A DNA stretch of 64,000 bases, from NCBI GenBank assembly GCA_947495035.1, contig CANLXI010000001.1, forward strand, positions 248,001 through 312,000, in the 5' to 3' direction. Positions within the stretch are counted from its first letter, which is position 1; each line of letters begins with the position of its first letter. Below are positions 16,418 to 25,119 of the stretch, piece after piece. The notes under the pieces are model-generated. The model worked only from the letters and a program-made list of their open reading frames with translations. It was not told the DNA's origin and did no database searches. The translations under genes were made by a program, and so were the position numbers. The DNA is from an uncultured Granulosicoccus sp. GTDB taxonomy: Bacteria > Pseudomonadota > Gammaproteobacteria > Granulosicoccales > Granulosicoccaceae.

Positions 16418-18199
16418 ATGAAATTACGTTCTCAGCAGTGGTTTGACAACCCTGACAATCCGTCGATGACGGCGCTCTACCTCGAACGGTATCTGAACTA
16501 CGGCATCACTCTGGAGGAGCTTCGTTCCGGCAAGCCGATCATCGGCATTGCGCAGACGGGCAGCGATCTGTCACCGTGCAATCGGCACCATATCGAACTG
16601 GCCAAGCGTGTGCGTGAGGGTATCGTTGCAGCCGGTGGCATCTGCATGGAATTTCCGGTGCATCCCATTCAGGAAACCGGCAAGCGACCCACCGCGTCTC
16701 TGGATCGTAACCTGGCGTATCTGGGCCTGGTCGAAAGCCTCTACGGTTATCCGCTGGACGGCGTCGTGTTGACCATCGGTTGCGACAAGACCACTCCGGC
16801 CCTGCTGATGGCTGCCGCAACCGTCAACATTCCCGCGCTGGCCTTGTCGGTAGGGCCCATGCTCAATGGCTGGGAAGGCGAGGAACGCAGCGGTTCGGGA
16901 ACCATCATCTGGAAATCCCGCCAGCGGCTGGCGGTAGGTGAGATCGATCAGGATGAGTTCCTTCGTCTGGCGGCCGGCTCGGCACCCTCGGTGGGCTACT
17001 GCAACTCCATGGGGACGGCCAGCACCATGAACAATCTGGCAGAGGCGCTTGGCATGCAGTTGCCGGGTTCCGGTGCCATTCCGGCTCCATACAGAGAACG
17101 AGGGCAGATTTCCTATCTGACCGGTCGTCGCATTGTCGACATGGTGCACGAGGATCTCAAGCCATCCGATATCATGACGCGTGAGGCATTCGAAAATGCA
17201 ATCGTGGTGAATTCCGCCATAGGGGGGTCTACCAATGCACCCATTCATCTGAATGCGGTGGCCGCTCACATGGGTGTGCCGTTGGACAATGCCGATTGGG
17301 AGGCGTTTGGTCACGAGATTCCACTGTTGGTGGACATGCAGCCGTCCGGGCAGTATCTGGGAGAGGATTTTCATCGGGCAGGTGGGGTGGCGGCCGTCAT
17401 CGGCACCCTGTTGAAGGCGGGTGCGCTGCCGAACCCCGCAGCCGTCACGGCAACCGGCCGAACGGTTGTCGATGAGTATCAGGGTATCGAGTCCAGCAAC
17501 GAGAAAGTCATTCGCGCCTATGACAAGCCGCTGAAGGGCAAGGCCGGTTTTCTGAATCTGGGGGGTAATCTCTGGGACAGCGCGATCATGAAAACATCGG
17601 TGATTACCGAGAGTTTCCGCAAGAGCTATCTGTCCAATCCCGACGATCCGGAAGCGTTTGAAGGGCGTGCCATGGTCTTCGATGGCCCCGAGCACTATCA
17701 CGATCTCATTGAAGATCCGGCGCTGGAAATGGATGAGAACTGCATACTCATCATGCGTGGTGCCGGACCCATCGGGTATCCCGGCGGTGCCGAGGTTGTC
17801 AACATGCAGCCTCCGGCCTACCTGATCGAGCGTGGCATCACCGAACTGCCCTGCATTGGCGATGGTCGTCAATCCGGTACCTCCGGCTCGCCGTCCATTC
17901 TCAATGTGGCTCCGGAAGCGGCGGTGCAGGGTGGGCTGGCCATACTGAAGATGGGAGACCGTATTCGTGTCGATCTGAAGAAGCGTCGCGTGGACCTGCT
18001 GGTCAGCGATGAAGAGTTGCAGTCACGCCATGCCGAACTGGCAGCGGCAGGCGGCTATCAGTATCCGGCCGACCAGACACCATGGCAGGAGATTCAGCGT
18101 TCGCTGGTCTCGCAGTTCGACAAGGGCATGGTTCTGAAGAACGGCCCCGACTATCAACGCATTGCACAGTCCAAGGGTGTGCCGCGCGACAACCACTGA
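16418..18199 (+). CDS. IlvD/Edd family sugar-acid dehydratase (xylonate/arabonate type)
   Basis: A 593-aa Fe-S dehydratase converting an aldonate such as D-xylonate, L-arabonate or a similar acid to the 2-keto-3-deoxy acid. Cluster-ligand cysteines are visible in [27 protein letters not shown] and [15 protein letters not shown], and the length equals that of XylD-type enzymes. The Gly-rich [18 protein letters not shown] and [16 protein letters not shown] segments are also family features. It lies between the LacI regulator and a FAH-family hydrolase, the arrangement of non-phosphorylative pentose or deoxy-sugar acid pathways. Which sugar acid is used is unresolved; branched-chain dihydroxyacid dehydratase is unlikely because no ilv genes are near and the sequence is sugar-acid-like. 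Confidence 0.9.
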   Translation: MKLRSQQWFDNPDNPSMTALYLERYLNYGITLEELRSGKPIIGIAQTGSDLSPCNRHHIELAKRVREGIVAAGGICMEFPVHPIQETGKRPTASLDRNLAYLGLVESLYGYPLDGVVLTIGCDKTTPALLMAAATVNIPALALSVGPMLNGWEGEERSGSGTIIWKSRQRLAVGEIDQDEFLRLAAGSAPSVGYCNSMGTASTMNNLAEALGMQLPGSGAIPAPYRERGQISYLTGRRIVDMVHEDLKPSDIMTREAFENAIVVNSAIGGSTNAPIHLNAVAAHMGVPLDNADWEAFGHEIPLLVDMQPSGQYLGEDFHRAGGVAAVIGTLLKAGALPNPAAVTATGRTVVDEYQGIESSNEKVIRAYDKPLKGKAGFLNLGGNLWDSAIMKTSVITESFRKSYLSNPDDPEAFEGRAMVFDGPEHYHDLIEDPALEMDENCILIMRGAGPIGYPGGAEVVNMQPPAYLIERGITELPCIGDGRQSGTSGSPSILNVAPEAAVQGGLAILKMGDRIRVDLKKRRVDLLVSDEELQSRHAELAAAGGYQYPADQTPWQEIQRSLVSQFDKGMVLKNGPDYQRIAQSKGVPRDNH

Positions 18200-18262
18200 T
18201 CCGATTTCACCAACCGTAGCGCGTCAATGGGCGCGTCACACCATTCTCAAGGAGTTTGCACG

Positions 18263-19102
18263 ATGAAATTTGTAAGATTTGGAGATAGAGGGCAGGAAAA
18301 GCCCGGTCTGATCGATCCGGAAGGCAACATTCGCAGCCTGGAAGGCAAGTGCGATGACATTGCCGGCGATGTGCTGGCAAACCTGGAGCAGTTCAAGGAC
18401 ATCGACTGGAAATCACTGCCACAGGTCGATGCGGATACACGCCTGGGTGCTTGCGTGGGCCAGACTGGCAAGTTCATCTGCATCGGTCTGAACTATGCCG
18501 ACCATGCGGCCGAGAGCGGTCTGGATGTGCCCAGCGAGCCGGTCATCTTCATGAAGGCGACCAGCGCCATCTGCGGGCCCAACGACCCGATCATCATCCC
18601 GCGTGGTTCCGAAAAGACGGATTGGGAAGTCGAGCTGGGCGTGGTCATCGGCAAGGCTGCCAAGTATGTCGATGAAAGCCAGGCACTGGAACACGTCGCC
18701 GGCTATTGCGTCATCAACGATGTGTCAGAGCGTGCCTTTCAGATCGAACACGAAGGTCAGTGGACCAAGGGTAAATCCTGCGACAACTTCGGTCAGACGG
18801 GACCGGCACTGGTGACGCGTGATGAAATTGCCGATCCGCAGAATCTTTCCATGTGGCTGGAAGTCAACGGTGAGCGTGTTCAGGATGGCTCCACCAAGAC
18901 CATGGTGTACGGTGTTGCCCATCTGGTCAGCTACCTCAGCCGTTTCATGACACTGCATCCGGGAGACATCATTTCCACCGGTACACCTCCAGGTGTTGGC
19001 CTGGGCTTCAAGCCACCTCGCTATCTGAAGGCGGGGGATGTGGTCGAGCTGGGTATCGAGAACCTGGGTCAGCAGAAGCAGGTTTGCGAAAACGACGAGT
19101 AA
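18263..19102 (+). CDS. Fumarylacetoacetate hydrolase (FAH) family protein
   Basis: A 279-aa FAH-superfamily enzyme. The metal-binding acid cluster is in DWEVELGVVIGK (Glu/Glu) with the later Asp in CVINDVSERAFQ; FICIGLNYADHAAESG and GDIISTGTPPGVG complete the fold. The RFGDRGQEKPGLID N-terminus and this motif set match enzymes annotated as ureidoglycolate lyase or 2,4-diketo-3-deoxy-L-fuconate hydrolase. With the dehydratase just upstream, a keto-deoxy-sugar-acid hydrolase role is preferred. The ATG at 18263 has AAGGAG 8 nt upstream. A strong hairpin follows 16 bp after the stop. Confidence 0.87.
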   Translation: MKFVRFGDRGQEKPGLIDPEGNIRSLEGKCDDIAGDVLANLEQFKDIDWKSLPQVDADTRLGACVGQTGKFICIGLNYADHAAESGLDVPSEPVIFMKATSAICGPNDPIIIPRGSEKTDWEVELGVVIGKAAKYVDESQALEHVAGYCVINDVSERAFQIEHEGQWTKGKSCDNFGQTGPALVTRDEIADPQNLSMWLEVNGERVQDGSTKTMVYGVAHLVSYLSRFMTLHPGDIISTGTPPGVGLGFKPPRYLKAGDVVELGIENLGQQKQVCENDE

Positions 19103-19118
19103 CTGCTCGCCAGTGATT

Positions 19119-19151
19119 CAAGGCCCGGAAACACCGTGTTTCCGGGCCTTG
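19119..19151. terminator. 15-bp perfect hairpin between convergent FAH genes
   Basis: CAAGGCCCGGAAACA (19119-19133), loop CCG, and its exact inverse (19137-19151). No T-run follows on either side, but the stem is very stable and sits between two converging genes, so a bidirectional terminator is the natural reading. Confidence 0.75.
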
Positions 19152-19225
19152 CGTAGCAGAGACCACCGTGTCGGAAGAGATGATTCAGCGGCTTGTCGAT
19201 CGATGGCTTGCTTGCGGAGGCTGAA

Positions 19226-19942
19226 TCAGTCCACCGTCAGCTGCAGATCCCCGACCCCTGCAACGTGAGCATGCATCCTGTCACCACGCTGAACCGGACC
19301 GACACCGGCAGGAGTTCCGGTCATGATCACATCTCCCGGCTGAAGGGTAAACAGGGTGGAGAGAATGGCAATCATTTCCGCGGTTTTCCAGATCATCTGA
19401 TTCAAATCGCCGCTCTGGCGCATATCGTCATTGATCTTCAGCCAGATATCTCCTTCAACCGGGTGACCGACTTGCGATACGGGATACAGCGGCCCCGCTG
19501 GTGCCGACTTCTCGAAGGCCTTGCCGATTTCCCACGGCCGGCCGAGTTTCTTCATTTCGCCCTGCAGATCCCTGCGCGTCATGTCAAGTGAGACGCCGTA
19601 GCCGTAGACACAGTCGAGTGCATCGGCAACCGCGATATCCTCGCCTCCGGATTTCAGCGCCACCAACAGTTCCACTTCGTGGTGCACATCCTTGCTGGCC
19701 TTCGGGTACGGGAAGGAGCTTGCATCGGGGATCAGATTGTCCGGGTTCTTCTGAAAGAAGAAAGGCGGTTCCTTGTCCGGATCATGTCCCATCTCGACGG
19801 CATGAGCCGCATAGTTGCGCCCGACGCAATACACCCGATGAACCGGAAACTGCTCCTCGCTACCTGCAATGGACAATATCGCCTGGGCAGGCGGCGTAAT
19901 GACATAGCCGTCTGGCCGAGACTCGGTGGCTACGGTGTTCAT
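19226..19942 (-). CDS. FAH family hydrolase (fumarylpyruvate-hydrolase-like)
   Basis: A 238-aa FAH-family enzyme of the short type. YCVGRNYAAHAVEMGHDP, EVELLVALKSGG (metal-ligand Glu pair), GYGVSLDMTRRDLQ and GDVIMTGTPAGVG are family motifs. The FFFQKNPDNL and DMTRRDLQ elements are those of fumarylpyruvate or acylpyruvate hydrolases. The ATG at 19942 (MNTVATES) follows GGAG by 8 nt. It is downstream of the Ldh2-type oxidoreductase on the same strand across a 72-bp gap and probably belongs to the same unit as the importer at 21075-23767. It would hydrolyse a C-C bond in a diketo acid; the substrate is unknown. Confidence 0.86.
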   Translation of the reverse strand: MNTVATESRPDGYVITPPAQAILSIAGSEEQFPVHRVYCVGRNYAAHAVEMGHDPDKEPPFFFQKNPDNLIPDASSFPYPKASKDVHHEVELLVALKSGGEDIAVADALDCVYGYGVSLDMTRRDLQGEMKKLGRPWEIGKAFEKSAPAGPLYPVSQVGHPVEGDIWLKINDDMRQSGDLNQMIWKTAEMIAILSTLFTLQPGDVIMTGTPAGVGPVQRGDRMHAHVAGVGDLQLTVD

Positions 19943-20014
19943 GGTCTTTCTCCTCGGGGGGTTGAGCGCCATGACATCATGGCGAAATGCGAAAGGGCAA
20001 TGTACCCTGAACTG

Positions 20015-21082
20015 CTAATCCAGACTGGCATCGAATTCATACAGCTGCGCGAGTGCCAGTAGATCCTCATGCAGTGCACCATTGAGTGACAGACCGTTGC
20101 GGCGGCGCTCGGCGGCCGCTGTGGTCTTGCCATCGCCCGGCAGCCGCACGGGATCGTGACCCGGCAAAGGCTCCGAGGCGCGCATGTCGGCAAATATGCC
20201 AGCGACGGTACTTCCGAAGTCGGAGCCCATGCCGAATGCAGCGGGGTCCAGTGCCATGACGAACTGACCCGTATTGGTCTCGCTTGTCGTATCGCTGGTG
20301 AAGTCCACGACATCCGAGCCGAAAGCGGCGCCATTGAGTACTCCCGCCATCAGGCCGATGGCTACCGACAGTCCAAAGCCCTTGGGCCCTCCGATGGGCA
20401 GCATGTAGCCTTCGGATTTTCGTGCCGGATCTGTCAGAGGAGCACCGTCCCGACCGACCATCCAGCCTTCCGGCATCGATTCGCCGCGTTGTGCCAGAAC
20501 CTTTATCTTCCCCATGGCTGCAACGGTTGTGGCCATGTCCAGAACGAAGGGGTCATCGCTGCCATTGGGGGCGGAGAAGGCGATCGGATTGGTACCCAGC
20601 AACAGATCCGTACCGCCGAAGGGAGGGACATGATTGGCGCTGCCGACAGAGGCCGCCATACCCAGCTTGCCGGCTTCTGCCTGTGGTCGGACATAGAGTG
20701 CCAGAGGGCCGGCGTGGTTGCCACGACGAACACCCACCCAGCCGATACCGGCCTCTCTGGCCTTGTCGATGGCCAGCTGGCTGGCCCTGGCCATGGCCAG
20801 ATGTCCCAGGCCGTTGTCGCCATCGATCAGTGCCGTGGCTGCAGTTTCATGGACGAGCGAGACATGGGCTCGCGCATTGCAGCCACCGTCATGCAGACGT
20901 GCCATGTACTGACGAAGGCGGAAGACACCATGAGTCTCGTGCCCGTACAGATCGGCATCGACCATGAGCGTTGCCACGGTACGGGCATCCTGTTCGGGGA
21001 CGCCCTGAGTGGCCAGTGCATTCCGAATGCAGGTAATCAGACTGTTGGTGCTGACATGTACAGTCGAGCTCTTGTCACTCAT
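20015..21082 (-). CDS. Ldh2/YiaK-type NAD(P)H-dependent 2-keto-acid oxidoreductase
   Basis: A 355-aa enzyme of the malate/L-sulfolactate (Ldh_2) family, which reduces 2-oxo acids or oxidises 2-hydroxy acids without a Rossmann fold. The YGHETHGVFRLRQY segment carries the catalytic His. RRGNHAGPLALYV, GTNPIAFSAPN and LDMATTVAAMGKI are family cofactor-site motifs. Members act on ureidoglycolate, 2,3-diketogulonate, sulfolactate or cyclic imino acids, and sequence alone cannot choose. The ATG at 21082 has GGAGG 5 nt upstream; its first codons overlap the permease gene (stop at 21075). Confidence 0.87.
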   Translation of the reverse strand: MSDKSSTVHVSTNSLITCIRNALATQGVPEQDARTVATLMVDADLYGHETHGVFRLRQYMARLHDGGCNARAHVSLVHETAATALIDGDNGLGHLAMARASQLAIDKAREAGIGWVGVRRGNHAGPLALYVRPQAEAGKLGMAASVGSANHVPPFGGTDLLLGTNPIAFSAPNGSDDPFVLDMATTVAAMGKIKVLAQRGESMPEGWMVGRDGAPLTDPARKSEGYMLPIGGPKGFGLSVAIGLMAGVLNGAAFGSDVVDFTSDTTSETNTGQFVMALDPAAFGMGSDFGSTVAGIFADMRASEPLPGHDPVRLPGDGKTTAAAERRRNGLSLNGALHEDLLALAQLYEFDASLD

Positions 21083-21935
21083 GGTTGCCTCCAACCGTAT
21101 CCTTTTGCCAGAAGACCGCGCGACGCTGTGTCCAGGTTACCAGGGCATAGAGCGCCAGACCCAGCAGGCTGAGGTACAGGATCAAGGAAAAGACACGAGG
21201 GGTATGCAGTTGCGAGGCAGCGACCCGGATGAGTTCTCCGATACCCTTGCCTCCACCCAGGAATTCACCGGTGATGGCACCGGCCATCACGCCCACGGCG
21301 CCGATCTTCAGCCCGGTGAATATCTGCGGCAGGCCCATGGGCAGCTTCAACTTGATCAATGTCTGCATTCTGCTGGCGCCCATGGTCTTGAACAGCATGC
21401 GGGCATTTTCATCAGCCGCATGCAGACCGGCAGCCGTACCCACCACGATCGGAAAGGTTGCGATGAAGGCGGCCAGCGCAACCTTGGACTCGATGCCGAA
21501 ACCCAGCCAGGCAACGAACAGGGGAGCGAAGGCGACCTTGGGCATGGTATCGATGGCCACCAGATAGGGCATGACGGCGCGTTCGCCGAATGCGGTTTCG
21601 CCAACCAGTACGCCGAGCGAAAAGCCGATGGTGATGGCCAGGGCAAATCCGAAAATGACCTCCTTGACCGTGATCCACAGTGCCGCCAGCATGTAATCGC
21701 CACTGAGCAGGTTCTTGCCGACAAACACCAGATCATTGAAGGTCTCGACAGGTGTCGGCAGTATGATCGGTGAGACCAGGCCGAGACTGGTTGACAGTTG
21801 CCAGGCACCGACAAAGACTGCAAACACGAAGGCCATGGAAACACTGCGAGGAATCCGGTCGATCAGGGATTCATGTTCTACCCAGATGGTCTCCTCATCG
21901 CTGCCGGGAACCGCATTGCTTGTTATCTCGCTCAC
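21075..21935 (-). CDS. ABC transporter permease (TauC/SsuC type)
   Basis: A 286-aa inner-membrane permease with six predicted helices. The EAA loop region reads ARMLFKTMGASRMQTLIKLKLP, and YLVAIDTMPKVAFAPLFV is typical of nitrate/sulfonate/taurine-type permeases. It pairs with the ATPase gene upstream (ATGA overlap at 21932-21935) and the binding protein at 22742. The substrate of this family ranges from alkanesulfonates to pyrimidine precursors and aromatic acids. Neighbouring FAH hydrolases favour an organic acid. Confidence 0.9.
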   Translation of the reverse strand: MSEITSNAVPGSDEETIWVEHESLIDRIPRSVSMAFVFAVFVGAWQLSTSLGLVSPIILPTPVETFNDLVFVGKNLLSGDYMLAALWITVKEVIFGFALAITIGFSLGVLVGETAFGERAVMPYLVAIDTMPKVAFAPLFVAWLGFGIESKVALAAFIATFPIVVGTAAGLHAADENARMLFKTMGASRMQTLIKLKLPMGLPQIFTGLKIGAVGVMAGAITGEFLGGGKGIGELIRVAASQLHTPRVFSLILYLSLLGLALYALVTWTQRRAVFWQKDTVGGNHE

Positions 21936-22741
21936 AGGTCTGCTCCCTTGTCCAGTAATGCACGTATGTAATCGACAATGGCGCCGAACTTCGGTGTTGT
22001 CATCATGTCCAGTGTGCGCGGTCGGGGTAGATCGACGGTGACGACTTCGGCCAGTCGTCCCGGGCGAGGTTTCATGACGTAGATGTGATCGGACAGGATC
22101 ACGGCTTCGGCTATGGAGTGTGTGACCAGAAAGGCGGTGGCGTTCTGCTCGGTACAGATACGCTGCAGCTCCATGTTCATCATGTCGCGGGACAATTCGT
22201 CCAGTGCACTGAAAGGCTCGTCCAGTAGCAGAACAGCCGGTTCGGTGATCAGCATGCGACAGATGGATGCGCGCTGTGCCATGCCGCCGGAGAGTTCATT
22301 GGGATAGACGTTTTCAAATCCCTTCAGGCCCACCACATCGAGCAGATCGTGAGCTCGTGCCTTGGCCTTCTCGGCGGCTGCACGACCGTCACGAATTTCA
22401 ATCGGTAGGACGATATTTTCCACAGTGGTACGCCAGGGAAAGAGCGTGGCGTGCTGGAACATCATGCCGATGTCCCTGCGAGGGCCGGTAACCGGCTTAT
22501 CCTGCAGGACCACTCGGCCTGTGCTGGGCGGAATCAATCCGGCCATGATCTTCAACAGAGTTGATTTCCCGCAGCCGCTCGACCCGATGACTGAGGAGAA
22601 GCTTCCCTTGGTCAATGTCAGGCTGACGCCTTCCAGTGCAACCACCTTGTTGCGCGCATAGGTCTTGCCGACATTCGCCAGTTCATAGACGGCTTCGTCG
22701 TTCACGGTGGAGAAATCCGGTGCGGCTGCGAGAGCATTCAT
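21932..22741 (-). CDS. ABC transporter ATP-binding protein (TauB/SsuB type)
   Basis: A 269-aa ATPase. Walker A is GSSGCGKSTLLKIMAG (about 53-68), the Q-loop MMFQHATLFPW, the signature LSGGMAQRASICR, and Walker B AVLLLDEPFSALDEL. The D- and H-loops follow (FLVTHSIAEAV). It powers the permease encoded directly downstream. Its ATG at 22739-22741 is immediately next to the stop of the binding-protein gene, so the three transporter genes are clearly one transcript. Confidence 0.92.
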   Translation of the reverse strand: MNALAAAPDFSTVNDEAVYELANVGKTYARNKVVALEGVSLTLTKGSFSSVIGSSGCGKSTLLKIMAGLIPPSTGRVVLQDKPVTGPRRDIGMMFQHATLFPWRTTVENIVLPIEIRDGRAAAEKAKARAHDLLDVVGLKGFENVYPNELSGGMAQRASICRMLITEPAVLLLDEPFSALDELSRDMMNMELQRICTEQNATAFLVTHSIAEAVILSDHIYVMKPRPGRLAEVVTVDLPRPRTLDMMTTPKFGAIVDYIRALLDKGADL

Positions 22742-23767
22742 TTAGTTGATTGCCTCGTTCCAATCGCTGATGAATTCGTTGGTGTAGGCCTCTTCCAGAT
22801 TGTCGAGTGGTGCGGGGATCTCGCCGCCTGCCACGAGGCTTGTCTGCCATTCATCCCATACCTCCGGTGGCAGATAGCCCAGACCACTGGCCATGTCGAC
22901 CGGTATGGTCTTGGAGCGAATGGCGTCGAACAGTGCTCCCTGGAATTCCGCGTCTTCGCCTTCCTGCGGGTTGCCCGCTTTCAGGTGCGCCAGGACCGCT
23001 TCCCGGTTGGCATCATCCAGTGCAAAGGCATGTCCGCGCATGAAGGCACGGCCGAATTTCTCCACGAGTTCACGATCATTGCGAATGGTGTCTCCCATGG
23101 TTGCCAGACCGTTGCCGAAGAAGCGGGCGAATTTGGGAGGTGTGATATCACGCACCTTCATGCCGCGTTGATTGAGTACCGCGGAATCGGCTGTGGAGGA
23201 CGAGTAGGCGGACATCTCTCCGCTGTTGAATGCAACGGTTGCCGGACCGCCATCACCGACAGTCAGAAACTCGAAGTCCGTACCGGCGACCATGTTGGCG
23301 TCGGACATCACGTTGCGGGCAAATCCGACTTCGGCGCCATCGGCCGTTCCGGTACCGATGACCGTGCCGCGCAAGTCTTCCAGGTCCTGAATATCGGAAT
23401 CTTCCCTGACCACGATGCCGAAGTTGCTGCGTGCCGCGACATTGTAGAAAAACACCGCATCGACTCCGCGTGAACGTGCGGCCAGTACCGGTCCGGGTCC
23501 GGGACGACCGAAATGCGCCTGTCCGGCTGCCAGTGCCTGCAGTACGGCGCCCGACCCATTGATGGCTTCGACGGTGACCTCGAGTCCTTCCTCCTCGAAG
23601 TAGCCTTCACCGATGGCAACGAACACCGGGTAGGAGTTGATGGCAGAAGGGCTCGGTTGAACGAAGGTGATCTCTCGCAGGTCCTGAGCCTGCGCCGGAG
23701 ACCCGCTCATCAGGGTCAGTGGAATTGCCGCAGCCAGGGCGGCTGTGAACAGACGTCGGGTGATCAT
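22742..23767 (-). CDS. NMT1/TauA-like periplasmic substrate-binding protein
   Basis: A 341-aa binding protein with a Sec signal peptide (MITRRLFTAALAAAIPLTL, cleavage near PAQAQD). FVQPSPSAINSYPVFVAIGEGYFEEEGLEV is the NMT1/SsuA-like N-terminal motif, followed by GSGAVLQALAAGQAHFGRPG. It captures an unknown small anion or acid for the adjacent permease and ATPase. An RR pair in the n-region is too short of a Tat consensus to call Tat export. It follows the FAH gene at 23833 by 65 bp; that gap holds scattered CAGTAG/CAATAA words but no hairpin I could define. Confidence 0.9.
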   Translation of the reverse strand: MITRRLFTAALAAAIPLTLMSGSPAQAQDLREITFVQPSPSAINSYPVFVAIGEGYFEEEGLEVTVEAINGSGAVLQALAAGQAHFGRPGPGPVLAARSRGVDAVFFYNVAARSNFGIVVREDSDIQDLEDLRGTVIGTGTADGAEVGFARNVMSDANMVAGTDFEFLTVGDGGPATVAFNSGEMSAYSSSTADSAVLNQRGMKVRDITPPKFARFFGNGLATMGDTIRNDRELVEKFGRAFMRGHAFALDDANREAVLAHLKAGNPQEGEDAEFQGALFDAIRSKTIPVDMASGLGYLPPEVWDEWQTSLVAGGEIPAPLDNLEEAYTNEFISDWNEAIN

Positions 23768-23832
23768 GGTGTATTCTCCTTGTGGTGGTCGTGGGTGCTA
23801 CTGTGGTGTTATTGCAACTACTGTCCCTGTTG

Positions 23833-24762
23833 TCAGGCGGTACGAATCGTGTTTTCGAGCCGCCCTATACCCGCTATTTCACAGACTACCGTGTCTCCAT
23901 CCTTGAGGTATTGTGGTGGATCCATGGCATAGCCAACACCTGAGGGAGTGCCTGTGGCCAGCATGTCGCCCGGCTCCAGCGTCATTCCTTCCGACAGCGA
24001 TGCAATCAGGGTCGGGATATCGAAGATCATGTCAGAGGTTGAGCCGCTCTGGCGCGTCTCACCATTGACCGACAGGCCGATGGCCAGGTCATGAGGATTG
24101 TCAATGGCATCAGCCGTGACTATCCAGGGGCCCGTGGGGCATGAGCCATCCAGACCTTTGCCCTTGAAATACTGACCGCCGTGTCGGCGCTGGATGTCAC
24201 GGGCCGTGATGTCATTGATGATGGTGTAGCCGAAGATGTGCTGGTAGGCGTCTTCACGAGAAATGTTTCTACCGGACACGCCGATGACCAGAGTCAATTC
24301 GACTTCGTAGTCGATGCATTCCGAAACGGAAGGGAAGATGGGTATTGGTGCGCCCTGACCGATGACAGCTGTGGGTGGTTTGGTGAAGAAGACCGGGTGC
24401 TCGGTCACGCCGACTTTCTGATTCTGCGCCTTGTCGCCTTCGGCGATATGTTCGGCGTAGTTTCTGCCGACACAGAACGTGTTCTTGCGTGGGCTGGGCA
24501 ATGGGGGGAGGAAGGTCGAGCTTGACGCATCGTGTCTGGCGTCGGCATGTTGGCCCGACTCTGCTTCGCTGACCAGCTTGCGAATGACTTCGAGTAGCTC
24601 AGGCCCACCTTCTATGATGGTCTGCAGCTTGCCATCCTTGAGTGATGCGCCAGAGGCGCCAGCAACGGAGGAGGCTGCTCTGGCAATGTCCAGCAAGGAA
24701 CCATCGTTGAGGCGAACCACCGCGACGGAGGACTCGTCGACGGCTATGGTGGCGAGGTGCAT
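23833..24762 (-). CDS. FAH family hydrolase, long type
   Basis: A 309-aa FAH-superfamily protein: N-terminal cap domain (1-90) and catalytic domain with CVGRNYAEHIAEGD, DYEVELTLVIGVSGR (metal Glu residues), TIINDITARDIQ (metal Asp) and GDMLATGTPSGVG. The sequence type is near 2-keto-4-pentenoate hydratase/isomerase-like or acylpyruvase enzymes. It is the first gene of the minus-strand unit that continues with the importer, the Ldh2-type enzyme and a second FAH protein, and it lies divergent to a GntR/FCD regulator. Together they suggest import and stepwise cleavage of a keto or enol acid. Confidence 0.87.
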   Translation of the reverse strand: MHLATIAVDESSVAVVRLNDGSLLDIARAASSVAGASGASLKDGKLQTIIEGGPELLEVIRKLVSEAESGQHADARHDASSSTFLPPLPSPRKNTFCVGRNYAEHIAEGDKAQNQKVGVTEHPVFFTKPPTAVIGQGAPIPIFPSVSECIDYEVELTLVIGVSGRNISREDAYQHIFGYTIINDITARDIQRRHGGQYFKGKGLDGSCPTGPWIVTADAIDNPHDLAIGLSVNGETRQSGSTSDMIFDIPTLIASLSEGMTLEPGDMLATGTPSGVGYAMDPPQYLKDGDTVVCEIAGIGRLENTIRTA

Positions 24763-24803
24763 GGGTTATGGACTCCACGGTCTGTAACAGGGTTGATTGA
24801 AAA

Positions 24804-24825
24804 TTGGTGTATTAATACAAACCAA
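24804..24825. promoter_or_regulatory. Dyad TTGGT-GTATTAATAC-AA-ACCAA, candidate GntR/FCD operator
   Basis: GTATTAATAC (24809-24818) is a perfect 10-bp palindrome flanked by TTGGT and ACCAA. FadR/FCD regulators typically bind short GT/AC dyads of the TTGGTnnACCAA type. It is 42-63 bp upstream of the FAH start at 24762, a suitable place for repression by the divergent regulator. Confidence 0.5.
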
Positions 24826-25052
24826 TCTGATGTGGGACAGACCATAATCCATTTTCTTCTCTGGCACAAGATCTTTTCCAGAAGTGGAGAGGTTGGCAAA
24901 AAATGTCCCATTTTCATATAGGCTGTTGAAATTTAAGTGAAAATATATGCTTTCAAGAAACTGGAAAGCTTTTCAGAGCGAACTTTCTTTCAATCGTCAT
25001 TGTGAAGAAGCTCGTTTCTCTAACGATTGGTTTTGTTTGGTTGCAATTGAAA

Positions 25053-25076
25053 GATCAATTTGTAAATTGGTTGATC
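25053..25076. promoter_or_regulatory. GATCAA-N12-TTGATC dyad before GntR gene
   Basis: A 6-bp inverted repeat with a 12-bp AT-rich centre, 44-67 bp upstream of the GntR start. It may be an autoregulatory site or overlap the promoter. Weak evidence because a 6-bp dyad can arise by chance. Confidence 0.3.
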
Positions 25077-25119
25077 ATTGTTTAAGATCCGGTGACAGTG
25101 GCGAAGCAGCAGACAGGCA

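Larger units (their letters stand above)
24763..25119. other. AT-rich divergent control region (357 bp) between FAH and GntR genes
   Basis: No gene fits here. The stretch is clearly more AT-rich than its neighbours. It holds the two dyads listed separately (24804-24825 and 25053-25076), and both promoters must lie in it. No riboswitch fold was evident. Confidence 0.6.

Noticed and set aside
16418..18199. Dihydroxyacid dehydratase of branched-chain amino acid synthesis
   Set aside because: Operon context with LacI and FAH genes and sugar-acid-type sequence favour an aldonate dehydratase.
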